Positions 55,640 through 64,000 of a stretch of DNA of 64,000 nt are shown one piece after another. Source of the stretch: Prorocentrum cordatum. Taxonomy: Eukaryota; Sar; Dinophyceae; Prorocentrales; Prorocentraceae. The stretch spans positions 142,501-206,500 of the forward strand of contig CAUYUJ010011248.1 of NCBI GenBank assembly GCA_963575745.1, given 5' to 3'. The translations under genes and the position numbers were made by a program. The notes below the pieces were generated by a model. That model ran no database searches. It saw nothing but the letters and a program-made list of their open reading frames with translations, and was not told the DNA's origin. Within the stretch, counting starts at the first letter, position 1; the number at the start of each line of letters is the position of its first letter.

Positions 55640-55835
55640 AGGATCACCGTGGAGTGCACAGTGACACAGGCTGAGAAGCACCGTGCAAAGCACGATGCAC
55701 ACAGGGCGTGTAGCACCGTGCAGGGCACGGTGAGACTGGGCGAGCAAGACCGCACAGGGCACGGTGGCGCGTCCGATGGCAGACGCGCAACACAAGGAGG
55801 CTTTTGCAACCAGAACGGCAATGGTTAGAAGACAG
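55640..55835. other. Spacer with GGGCACGGTG repeats between array D and the RPA-like gene
   Basis: CACCGTGCA(G/A)GGCACGGTG-type words occur four or five times, with one 18-bp repeat at 55665. Confidence 0.5.
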
Positions 55836-56245
55836 TGCTATCAACGCACGTCGCTCGAATGGATGTATGTCCAAACGAGACACTGCTATGAACGCACGGA
55901 GCTCGAATGGGTGTACGTCCAAACGATACACTGCTATCAACGCACGGAGCTTGAATGGATGTATGTCCAAACGAGACACTGCTATCAACGCACGGAACTT
56001 GAATGGATATATGTCCAAACCAGACACTGCTATCAACGCACGGAGCTTGAATGGATGTATGTCCAAACGAGACACTGCTATGAACGCACGGAACTCGAAT
56101 GGGTGTACGTCCACACGAGACACCTGCTATCAACGCACGGAGCTTGAATGGATGCATGTCCAAACGGGACACTGCTATCAACGCAAGGAATTTGAATGGA
56201 TATATGTCCAAACGAGACACTGCTATCAACGCCCGCAGCGCACCC
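55835..56245. repeat. Minisatellite array D, 48-bp unit (~8 copies)
   Basis: Same unit as array C, with G/A(G/A)CTCGAAT and AACTTGAAT variants. Confidence 0.92.
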
Positions 56246-56696
56246 CCTTGTGTTATGTGCGTGTGTGTACGGGTGTGCTGTGTATGCTGTGTGGTGTGCC
56301 ATGTTGTCTTGTGATGTGCTGCGGCACTGTGTGTGCGTGCTATGTGCTGCGGCACTGTGTGTGTGCTGTGTGCTGTGCGTGCTCTGTGCTATACTGTTCA
56401 TGTCCGCGTTGATGATCGAAGGGAACAGTGGACGTGGGTGAAGACGAGAATCTGGCATCAATGTATGATTTTTCTGGCAGGGAGTCACGGCCCAGAAGAG
56501 TCGAAGTGTCTGCACAGAAGACAGCGCTGCCCCATCAGCACCGACGTGTCTAGAAAAGCTCGAAGTGCATGCGAAGAAGACAGTGCTGCCCCATCAGCAC
56601 AGACGCGTCTAGAAAAGCAACCGCGGGCTGAGAAGCACCGCGGGCTGAGAGGCACCGCGGGCTGAGAAGTACCGCGGGCAAAAGTGGGCAAACGCT
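56246..56696. other. Spacer with GTGTGC-rich DNA, a short duplication and three tandem 18-bp repeats
   Basis: TGTGCTGCGGCACTGTGTGT-like words lie at 56310-56390. A block GACAGNGCTGCCCCATCAGCAC, then GTCTAGAAAAGC, is duplicated at 56518 and 56578. Three directional repeats stand in tandem at 56626-56668. Confidence 0.5.
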
Positions 56697-57782
56697 TCAG
56701 CGGCTCGCCGCCTGCCGCGACAGCATCTTGGGCACCCACTCCTGCACCCACTGCAACACGTTATTCTTGTGCTCATTCCAGAAGCACAACATTGCGGATA
56801 TCGCGCAGACAGGAACCGACTTGCCATTACCGCCGGAGCCCAGTGTCAAAGATATCGCTTTCAAAGCCTGCTGTTCGCGAAGTTTCGTGGTCATGCTGGG
56901 CACGATCTTTCGCAGGGCAAGGCGCGATCCGCGTGGAACCGGCCACCGACCAGACAAAGCCAAGAGATCACCAGGCAGCAAACGCGGCATTGTCAGTTTG
57001 GAACTGAGCCCAGCCAGCATGGTGATTTCCAGGATTCGTTTGCACTTGTATGCCCCGCATCCATCGACCTTGAATTCGCGCTTGCTTGCCACTTGGAAAA
57101 CTACTTGAGCAAGGCTGAGCAGCACCTGTCGCCGCTGGGCCGTCTGCAGGGAGGGCGTGCATGAGGAGAGCAGTTGCGCCATCTTGTTGCCGACGACGCG
57201 CATGAACTCAACAAGCTGCGCTGCAATGTTGCCGCGACAGATCTTCCCCGGGTGCTGGCCGCCACGGTGCACGACCTCCGCAGTGTCGAGGTAATGCCTG
57301 AAACCTTTCAAGTCGTTTTGAGCTAGGTATGGCGCTGCAGCATCCACGGTCGCTGCCAAGCCCGTCATGGCAGCAATGTAGATCAGACGCACGAGGTGGC
57401 GGGAACGCACCAAAACACTCGTGCTGCGCGAAGTCCGCAGGCTGAGAAGCACCGCAGCACCTTTCTCCAGGGATTCCTGCAGTTTGCGTTGATCCTCGGG
57501 GTCAAATGGTTGGTACACAGGGTTTTCTGGCGATCGGATACCTGAAACGAATTCTGACAAGAGCTCTAAATTCACATTGCCATGCAGAGATGCGATGCCT
57601 GAACATATACAATCCCGAGCCTGCTTAGCTGCACATGCCCCACATGCGAATTGCAGTTCTACGCTCGAAGATTGAGGAGCACTGCAAATGCGACAGCGAA
57701 CAAGGGCATCATTGTACAAGAAGCGCTCATATCTGCTTGTTGGGGTTTTTGCACCAACTAACAGTGAAGATATGACATTCAT
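56697..57782 (-). CDS. Zinc-ribbon protein of unknown function, Helitron-associated
   Basis: A complete frame of 361 codons, ATG 57782 to TGA 56699-56697. The N-terminus has a C-R-I-C ... C-G-A-C pair (about 57605-57695) that could bind zinc, followed by more Cys (R-D-C-I-C-S-G). The middle is helical. Near the C-terminus is L-G-S-G-G-N-G-K-S, which looks like a P-loop, but no other ATPase motif follows and only about 40 residues remain. The last residues recur in a truncated copy at 53.4 kb. Two 18-bp repeats are read here as V-L-L-S-L (57430, 57110), unlike the G-A-S-Q-P-A reading elsewhere. The ATG follows TTCAG, so it could also be a splice acceptor. I recognise no family. Position suggests a transposition accessory factor. 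Confidence 0.55.
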   Translation of the reverse strand: MNVISSLLVGAKTPTSRYERFLYNDALVRCRICSAPQSSSVELQFACGACAAKQARDCICSGIASLHGNVNLELLSEFVSGIRSPENPVYQPFDPEDQRKLQESLEKGAAVLLSLRTSRSTSVLVRSRHLVRLIYIAAMTGLAATVDAAAPYLAQNDLKGFRHYLDTAEVVHRGGQHPGKICRGNIAAQLVEFMRVVGNKMAQLLSSCTPSLQTAQRRQVLLSLAQVVFQVASKREFKVDGCGAYKCKRILEITMLAGLSSKLTMPRLLPGDLLALSGRWPVPRGSRLALRKIVPSMTTKLREQQALKAISLTLGSGGNGKSVPVCAISAMLCFWNEHKNNVLQWVQEWVPKMLSRQAASR

Positions 57783-58555
57783 CTGAAGCGTAACTTTGCC
57801 ACCACGTCTGCACCCGGAGCGCCTTGCCGTTCTCCTCGCAGCACGGCGGCGACCTGAAGTTCGCTGGCCGAAATGGAGCTGAGGCGCGTTAATCCACGAT
57901 GGTTTTCCCTCTGGGCGCGGCCCCGAGGCCCGCCAGGGAGTCCCAAGAAAGGCGAAGAGATTTTCCCAGAGGCTCAGGAGGACCGAAGAGGTTTCCCCAG
58001 AAAGGCCCTCAGAGGCCCGTCAGAACCCCTCAGGAGGCTCCGAAGGAGCTCCTCAGAACCCCGAAGCGGCCCGAGGAGGCCGTTCAGACGCCCGCGCCCG
58101 AGCGCGGAAGCAAGCGCCAGCGATGCTACAACATGGGCCGGCGGAATGAGCGAAGCGAATGAATAGTTGCACTCCTCGGAGTGGCCAAATCTTTCTTCTC
58201 CATGCCAGGGACCAGCGCGGGTCGATACCTTTTGGTCACAGATTTTTTTTTTGAAGACCAATTTCTTGACCATCGCTAGTTGGCTGAAAGAACCGTAAAT
58301 GACTAGGCAGGCTGAGAAGCACCGCGGGGCGTGGTGAAGCAGCGCATTCAATATACAGAACAGAAAAGTGGGTTGAGCATACAGAGGCGCGGACAACGAA
58401 ATGGATGATGAATGGATGATTATGAAGGGGCCTGGACAATGACGTAGATGATGATGAGCTGAAAGCATAGCTGGCAGCATGAGGGCCCGGATGACCTGAG
58501 CGAAGGCATAGCTGAAGTACAGCATTTCTGAAAGCATAGCAGGAAGGTCCTGGTA
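57783..58555. other. No gene recognised; contains a dispersed repeat at 57880-58170
   Basis: 57880-58170 is the inverted relative of 18325-18570. A directional repeat sits at 58309. Confidence 0.45.
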
Positions 58556-58557
58556 CG

Positions 58558-58985
58558 AGACACTGCTATCAACGCACGGAGCTCGGATGGATGTATGTCC
58601 AAACGGGACACTGCTATCAACGCACGGAGCTTGAATGGGTGTATGTCCAAACGAGACACTGCTATCAACGCACGGAACTTGAATGGATGTATGTCCAAGC
58701 GAGACACTGCTATCATCGCGCGGAGCTCGAATGGGTGTATGTCCAAACGAAACACTGCTATCAACGCACAGAGCTTGAATGGATGTACTTCCAAACGAAA
58801 CACTGCTATCAAAGCACGGAGCTCGAATGGATGCATGTCCAAACGAGACACTGGCATCAACGCACGGATGCTTGAATGGGTGTACGTCCAAACGAGACAC
58901 TGCTATCAACGCACGGAACTTGAATGGATGTATGGTCAAACAAGACACTGCTAGCAACGCACACGCTGCTATCAACGCACAGAGC
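58558..58985. repeat. Minisatellite array E, 48-bp unit (~8.5 copies)
   Basis: Same unit as arrays C and D. Confidence 0.92.
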
Positions 58986-59154
58986 TTGACACTACATAGT
59001 TGCATCACAGACTCGCAGGACAGTAGGACTCGCAGGACTACATTGTGTACAAAGTATTATGTGCAGGGACTCGTAAGACCTGAGTCTCTACTGGTGTGCT
59101 GGGCGAGTCCATTGGTGATGATGTGATGATTGACTGTGATGATTGACGTCTTAG

Positions 59155-59580
59155 CAGAGGTCTTGGAAACGGAGAGCCTGCAAAAGCGGCAGGCTGAGCT
59201 GTGGTGGCGGACGTCTGCAAAAACTTGCAAAAGCGGCAGGCTGAGCTGTGGTGGCAGGCTGCAAAAGCGGCAACCTGCAAAAGCCTACACTTTGGCAGAC
59301 GTCTTGGAAGCCTGCAAAAGAGGCAGGCTGAGCTGTGGTGGCAGGCTGCAAAAGCGGCAGCCTGCAAAAGCATGCACTTTGGCAGACGTCTTGGAAGCCT
59401 GCAAAAGCGGCAGGCTGAGCTGTGGTTGCAGGCTGCAAAAGCGGCAGCCTGCAAAAGCATGCAGTTTGGCAGACGTCTTGGAAGCCTGCAAAAGCGGCAC
59501 GCTGAGCTGTGGTGGCAGGCTGCAAAAGCGGCAGCCTGCAAAAGCCTGCACTTTGGCAGACGTCTTGGAACTGAGGAGCG
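59155..59580. repeat. 87-bp tandem repeat (~4.5 copies)
   Basis: CAGACGTCTTGGAAGCCTGC recurs at 59296, 59383, 59470 and 59557, exactly 87 bp apart. The unit contains GCAAAAGCGGCAGGCTGAGC, which overlaps the 18-bp repeat word GGCTGAG. Confidence 0.9.
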
Positions 59581-59753
59581 GCGTGCGAAGCGGAGAGCCT
59601 GCGAAACCTGGAGGCTGAAAACTCGCAGGCTGAGACTCGCAGAAACCCGCAGGCTGAAAAGAGTCCTACTACTCGCAGAAAAGCACCGCAGAAAGAGTCT
59701 AGCGAAAAGCACCGCAGGCTGAGAAGCACCGCGGGCACACGGGCTTGGAAACC

Positions 59754-61998
59754 TCACCTCTCCCGCTCGTCTTGCAGGAAGTCGCGCCAATCCGGCGGCT
59801 GCCAAGAGTCGATGATGCGCCGAGACCCACCGCCCGTGCTGCCGCCGATGTCCAGGTAATCCCCTCCCGCAGTACGGAGGCGGCCGTGTCCTAGCGCCAC
59901 AATCGCCTGGTTCCGGTTGACTCGCAACTCGCCGCTGTCCCACTTCCGAAGCACGTCCAACTGCTTGCGCGTGAGAGTGGGAACCTCCTGGCCCTGGTCG
60001 GCAGGCTGAGTAGCACCGCCACGTAAGAGCTCTTGCCGATAGCGGGCGAGCCGCTCACCCTCGTTGTAGCGCGAGATCGCTTCAGCCTTGTCGTGGTGGA
60101 GGCGGCGGCGCTCTTCCTTCATGACTTCGTCGTGCGCAGGTGGCTCACTGGGTTCGGCGTGCAGGGCTTGGGTGAGCATGTCAACGTCGAAGCGGCCGGA
60201 GAAAGCCAGCACCTCCCAGATCTGTTTTGTGCCGCACACACGTTGCAGATGCCGGCACCACCGCTTACGCTTCTGCTCTCTGAGGAACTTAGCGAGACTC
60301 CCTTGGCCTGCCCCTTGGGGCTGGCCACCTTGTGGTGGAGTCTTGCCTTTCGCCTTCCCCTTCTCGCCTTTTCCCGCAGACTGAGAAGCTCCGCGAAAAC
60401 CTTGTGGTGGAGTCTTGCCTTTCGCTTTCCCCTTTTCGCCTTTTCCCGCAGGCTGAGAAGCCCCGCTAGAACCTTGTGGTGGAGTCTTGCCTTTCGCTTT
60501 CCCCTTCTCGCCATCTCGTTCCTGTAGCGCCAGCTGGTGTTCGGACTGCTCGTACTCTGTGCGAACACGTCTTACGAGTTCCCCGCGCTCAGCGTCGGTG
60601 AGGACGCGCCGCAAGTCGGCGATGTTTTTGCTCCGCAGAAACTCATGGCGAACCTTAAGGACAGACACAATGGCTCGGACAGTCCCCGCCTGTGACGCGA
60701 AGGCGGTGTCACAGTCCGAGCCAGGCTGAGAAGCACCAGCTGGATCTTTGTCCGCAGGCTGCGTGGACGTCCTCTTCTTGAACAGCAAGAGGCTGAGGTG
60801 GTGGAGGAGTTTCGGGTCGTAGGCCGCGTCATACCTCTGGTCCCAATACTCCCTCAACTCCTTGTGCAGCTCATGCGCGCGCCGACTAACTTCATCCTCG
60901 GGCTCGTCGCAGGCTGCGGCGTCGGCCGGTGACGTCGGTGAAAGCGGTGCATGCACAGGAGCGGGGCTCGGGGACCGGGACCAGTGCACCGAGGAGCCCT
61001 CCACCTCGGTCTCTGAGCCGGCGTCGGCGTCAGGCAATCCTCCGAATGCAATCTTCCGCCTCTTTGTCTCCCCAGGCTGAGAAGCATCAGGGACGGTGAG
61101 CACGACCGCAACAGCATCGTGTGCGTCGTTTCGCATGCCACGGTCCATGTAGGAGGCGCCAACAGCGACGGGCTGGAAACGCGCGACTGCTCCGCAGACT
61201 GCCACGTCGTCGCCTTTGCGGTCCGCCGGGGGGGGCGAAGACTTCCCATAACGCCTCGTCGTCAGTGCGGCGTTGGAAAGCTTCACGCGCCTCCTGCGCG
61301 GTCAAGTTGTTGTCGCCGACTACGAGGCGCACGACCGGCGTGCCCGGCTCCCCAGTACTGAGAAGCACGGCGATCCCGTCCAAGTGGAGTCGGAGCAGCC
61401 GAACTGCTTTCTGTCGCGTGTGAATGCTGGGAGGGTTGCTTCCGCAAACGATGTGCATGTTTCCGACGACCACGTGAACTTTGTCATGGCCTCCTGTCTG
61501 CACATTGAACCGTGAGATCACTGCGTCCACTTGTCGCGCGATGGGGACGTGGTAGATGTATGTGTCCTCGCGCAGGGACACGTCAGCAGGCTGAGAAGCA
61601 CCGCCGAAGCCCCATAGGCTCAAGTAGTTGGCGACCTCGCAGAAGCCGATGCTGTCGCCGAACGGCTTGGTCAGGATGTCTTTCACGTTGATGGATGCTC
61701 GACTCAGGCCTTGACGAAACGCACCGACCTCGCACCCAAAGAAAAGGTCAGCATCGACTTCCTCGACTATCTTGGCGCAAATCCGCCCGAAGTTGGAGCA
61801 GTGAGTCTTGGAGTTCTTCCCCATCATCATGCTCTGCTCGAACCCGAAGTTAAAAGAGGCGACCGTAAAAGACGCAGGTTGAGGATCACAGCGAGCAGGC
61901 GCGGCCGCAGGCGTGTGTCGGTCTTCCTCCGCAGGCTGAGAAGCACCGCGAGACGCCGAGGCTGCAGGCCGGTAAGGATAGGACCAAGGGAGGGCCAT
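59754..61998 (-). CDS. EEP (AP-type) endonuclease with Lys/Gly-rich tail
   Basis: An endonuclease/exonuclease/phosphatase-fold protein. From ATG 61998 a short low-complexity leader precedes the domain, which opens with F-T-V-A-S-F-N-F-G. It continues with D-A-D-L-F-F-G-C-E-V, V-V-G-N-M-H-I-V, L-V-V-G-D-N-N-L-T, and finally N-D-A-H-D-A-V-A-V-V-L, the usual D/N-H catalytic block. The last part is in another frame from the first. One extra C in the C8 run (61229-61236) explains the shift. The C-terminal half is disordered, with three repeats of G-K-A-K-G-K-T-P-P-Q-G, then a charged helix and a terminal W-Q-P-P-D-W-R-D-F-L-Q-D. The stop lies inside GAGAG|GTGAGG, a strong splice-donor-like site, so the gene may continue. 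EEP domains occur in Helentrons as a fusion to the helicase. Here it is a separate gene. Confidence 0.75.
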
Positions 61999-62079
61999 TG
62001 CAATGTAGTCCGCGGAGGAACGGCCGGTTCCGTCGGAAAGATTGCAATGTGGGAAGCACGTCCTGAACCAAAGACGGCT

Positions 62080-62358
62080 GTCAAGACAATGACGATGACG
62101 ATGGCGATGACGATGCTGATGTTGATGCTGATGATGATGATGGCGATGATGATGATTTTGATGTTGATGATGATTATGATGATGCTGTTGCTGCTGGTGA
62201 TGATGGTGGTGGTGGTGATGGTGGTTGAGGTGATGGTGGTGGTTGTGATGATGATGACGAGAATGATACTGATGATGATGATGATGCTGATGATGATGAT
62301 GACGATGCTGATGATGATGATGCTGACGGTGATGATGGTGGTGGTGGTGATGATGATA

Positions 62359-62395
<37 letters not shown>

Positions 62396-62605
62396 GGAGG
62401 AGGAGGAGGAGGAGCAGGATGAGGAGTAGGAGGATGATGATGATGATTATGATGATGCTGTTGCTGCTGGTGATGATGGTGGTGGTGGTGATGGTGGTTG
62501 AGGTGATGGTGGTGGTTGTGATGATGATGATGATGATGATGATGCTGATGATGATGATGATGACGATGATGATGATGATGATGACGACGGTGATGATGGT
62601 GGTGG

Positions 62606-62653
<48 letters not shown>

Positions 62654-62765
62654 GAAGGAGGAGGAGGAGGGAGGAGGAGGAGGAGCAGGAGGAGGAGGAG
62701 GAGGGGGAGGAGGAGGAGGAGGAGGAGGAGGAGGAGGAGGAGGAGGAGGATGGGGAGGAGGAAGA
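62080..62765. repeat. (GAT)n/(GGT)n then (GGA)n array
   Basis: GAT and GGT triplets with a duplicated ~235-bp higher-order unit (GATGATGCTGTTGCTGCTGG at about 62176 and 62452), then GGAGGA. The His-rich and Met-rich open frames are artefacts. Confidence 0.92.
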
Positions 62766-62776
62766 GGAGGCGGAGG

Positions 62777-63045
62777 GCATCCAAATGTGGCCCGGGAATG
62801 GAGTTCTGGGAAGTCGAAGAACACGAAGTGGCCTACAGTTGGCTCCGGGCATCCAAAATGTGGCCCGGGAATGGAGTTCTGGGAAATAGAAGAGCACGAA
62901 GTGGCCTACAGTTGGCTCCGGGCATCCAAAATGTGGCCCGGGAATGGAGTTCTGGGAAATCGAAGAGCACGAAGTGGCCTACAGTTGGCTCCGGGCTTCC
63001 AAAATGTGGCCCGGGAATGGAGTTCTGGGAAATCGAAAAGCACGA
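62777..63045 (+). repeat. 73-bp tandem repeat, right block (~3.7 copies)
   Basis: Same unit and orientation as 40525-41005. Confidence 0.92.
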
Positions 63046-63049
63046 AGTG

Positions 63050-63230
63050 TGTGACTGTATGCGAAAAACGATCCCCCCCGGCAAACCCCAACGGCCCCCC
63101 AACTGCCACCCAACTGCCCCCAACGGCTGCCCAGACCCCCCTGTGGAGTAATGTTGAAGTAATGTTGAAGTAATGTGCTGCTCTCTTTTGACACTACTAG
63201 AAACCTATCAGTCTTCGATGTTAGGTAAAA
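63050..63230 (+). repeat. ~180-bp sequence shared with 41005-41190
   Basis: GTGTGACTGTATGCGAAAAA to TTCGATGTTAGGTAAAAAG. The AACCAAAACCAAAACCTGAA after it is the inverse of 36610-36640. Confidence 0.88.
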
Positions 63231-63297
63231 AGAACCAAAACCAAAACCTGAAACATCCAGCACGCCGTGCACCCCTGCAAGCAGGGGGCGGCGGATC

Positions 63298-64000
63298 GAA
63301 GACGCCTACGGCGAATCACCGCCGCCCCCTGCCTTTTTGGAAGCGCCTATGTGGCCGAACGTTGAGGCCAGACCTGCCAAGCTATCGGACCACGTGTTCC
63401 CCGAATCGGTTTGGAAAGCCTTCGGGGAACACGTGGGCATCTTGAAGGTCATCTTGGCCGTCTTGGAGGCCTCTTGGGCAAGCTTTGGGCGATCTTTGGG
63501 GCTTTTTGGGCCGTCTCGGGCCAGCTTCGAGCCAACTTCGGCCATCTTGGTGGGTTCCTGGCACGTCTGAAGCCGTCGGAAGCCGTTTGGGGGGCCTCTA
63601 TGGGCCGACTTGGGGCCCGCTTGGAATGCTCCAGGGCCGTCTTGGAGGCCATCTTGGGCGTCTTGGAGGCCATCTTGGGCGTGTTGGAGGCCTCTTGGGC
63701 CCTCTTGGGGCCCTCTAGGGGCCATCTTGGAGGCCACTTGGGCCATCATGGGGCTCTCTTGGGGGCCTCTTGGGCGATCTTGGGGGCTTCTTGGGCCGTC
63801 TTGAGCCGTCGGAGAGCCGAGGCGCAAATGAAAAGGCGCAAATGCCAAAATCCTTCAAAAACCAAGGGAAAATCAATGATTTTGGCCTCTTCGGACTCTC
63901 CTGGAGGACCTCTTGGAGGCCTCTTGGGCCGTCTGGGAGGCCTCTGGGGGGCCTCTTGGGCCGTCTTGGGCCGTCTTGGACTCTCTTGGGCCGTTTTGGA
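63298..64000 (+). repeat. ~0.7-kb partial, diverged copy of the 35.6-kb repeat unit
   Basis: TCGAAGACGCCTACGGCGAA is followed by the GTTCCCCGAATCGG box and the GTCTTGGAGGCC minisatellite. The window ends inside it. Confidence 0.85.

Larger units (their letters stand above)
41700..61940 (-). repeat. Dispersed ~18-bp directional repeat GCGGTGCTTCTCAGCCTG
   Basis: On the minus strand the word GCGGTGCTTCTCAGCCTG and close variants occur at about 41737, 41765, 41825, 42351, 42880, 43780, 45078, 45817, 46360, 47101, 49549, 50432, 50467, 51270, 52456, 52484, 52762, 53330, 53556, 53697, 54188, 55665, 56626-56668 (three in tandem), 57110, 57430, 58309, 59712, 60004, 60382, 60453, 60723, 61074, 61352, 61590 and 61932. 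All are in one orientation. In exons it is read mostly as G-A-S-Q-P-A, but at 57430, 57110 and 61352 in another frame (V-L-L-S-L or V-L-L-S-T). Confidence 0.88.
41927..62000 (-). mobile_element. Helitron/Helentron-like gene set (autonomous element or its remains)
   Basis: Four genes on one strand: EEP endonuclease, a zinc-ribbon gene, an RPA-like gene and the two-exon Rep-helicase. Rep-helicase plus RPA is typical of Helitrons, and an EEP endonuclease is typical of Helentrons, where it is usually fused to the helicase. Here it is a separate gene. The precise ends (TC...CTRR with a 3' hairpin for Helitrons) were not found. Copies of a 73-bp satellite block flank the set at 40.5 and 62.8 kb. 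Confidence 0.75.

Noticed and set aside
62080-62784. His-rich N-terminal extension of the EEP gene
   Set aside because: Comes from GAT/GGT triplets. The first good Met with normal composition is at 61998.

Overview
This looks like nuclear DNA of a protist, most likely a dinoflagellate. The inference rests on high GC content, abundant simple repeats, interstitial TTTAGGG-type telomere repeats near 21.3-22.15 kb, and the kinds of transposons present. No host housekeeping gene and no RNA gene could be recognised. Almost all real coding sequence belongs to mobile elements.

Layout. 0-5 kb: tandem repeats, one unknown coding fragment (about 1031-1696 +), and GTC, GT, GGA and CTC low-complexity DNA. 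6.0-8.3 kb (+): a MULE/FAR1-type transposase (D-A-T-C-K-T-N motif, SWIM-like zinc finger) with frame breaks. 8.66-16.59 kb (-): a complete tyrosine-recombinase (DIRS-order) retrotransposon with split direct repeats A1-ORFs-B1-A2-B2. It encodes a Gag-like ORF, then reverse transcriptase, a C5-methyltransferase-like domain lying between RNase H catalytic blocks, the rest of RNase H, and a tyrosine recombinase. 16.6-31 kb: repeats, including a small hairpin MITE family, telomere-like DNA and inverted hairpins near 23.7 and 26.8 kb. 31.2-34.7 kb (+): a broken gene of unknown function. 35.6-38.5 kb: three copies of a ~0.95-kb unit, two of them forming a ~1.85-kb palindrome. 38.65-40.5 kb: a CAGCCT array. 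40.5-41.0 and 62.8-63.05 kb: 73-bp satellite blocks in the same orientation on both sides of the main system.

Main system, 41.9-62.0 kb, all on the minus strand: a Helitron/Helentron-like gene set. In transcription order it holds an EEP (apurinic-type) endonuclease gene with a Lys/Gly-rich tail (61998-59754), a zinc-ribbon gene of unknown function (57782-56697), an RPA-like OB-fold gene (55625-53733), and a two-exon Rep-helicase gene (52867-41927). The Rep-helicase carries HA-like repeats, a C2H2 finger, a DUF6570-like block, an HUH/Y2 Rep and a PIF1-type helicase. Each intergenic gap, and the Rep-helicase intron, holds a minisatellite array built on one shared ~20-bp core but with different periods (33, 36-37 or 48 bp). 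In addition a ~18-bp directional repeat occurs more than 35 times across 41.7-62 kb. It lies in exons and spacers, always in one orientation, and is read in more than one frame (G-A-S-Q-P-A or A-V-L-L-S-L). This exonic micro-repeat and the array-filled intron are the most unusual things in the window.

Nearly every long gene here is broken by single-base shifts, mostly at short homopolymers. Draft-assembly indel errors are therefore at least as likely as decay. A few in-frame stop codons (14357, 33227, 33359, 49748) are substitutions and need separate explanations.
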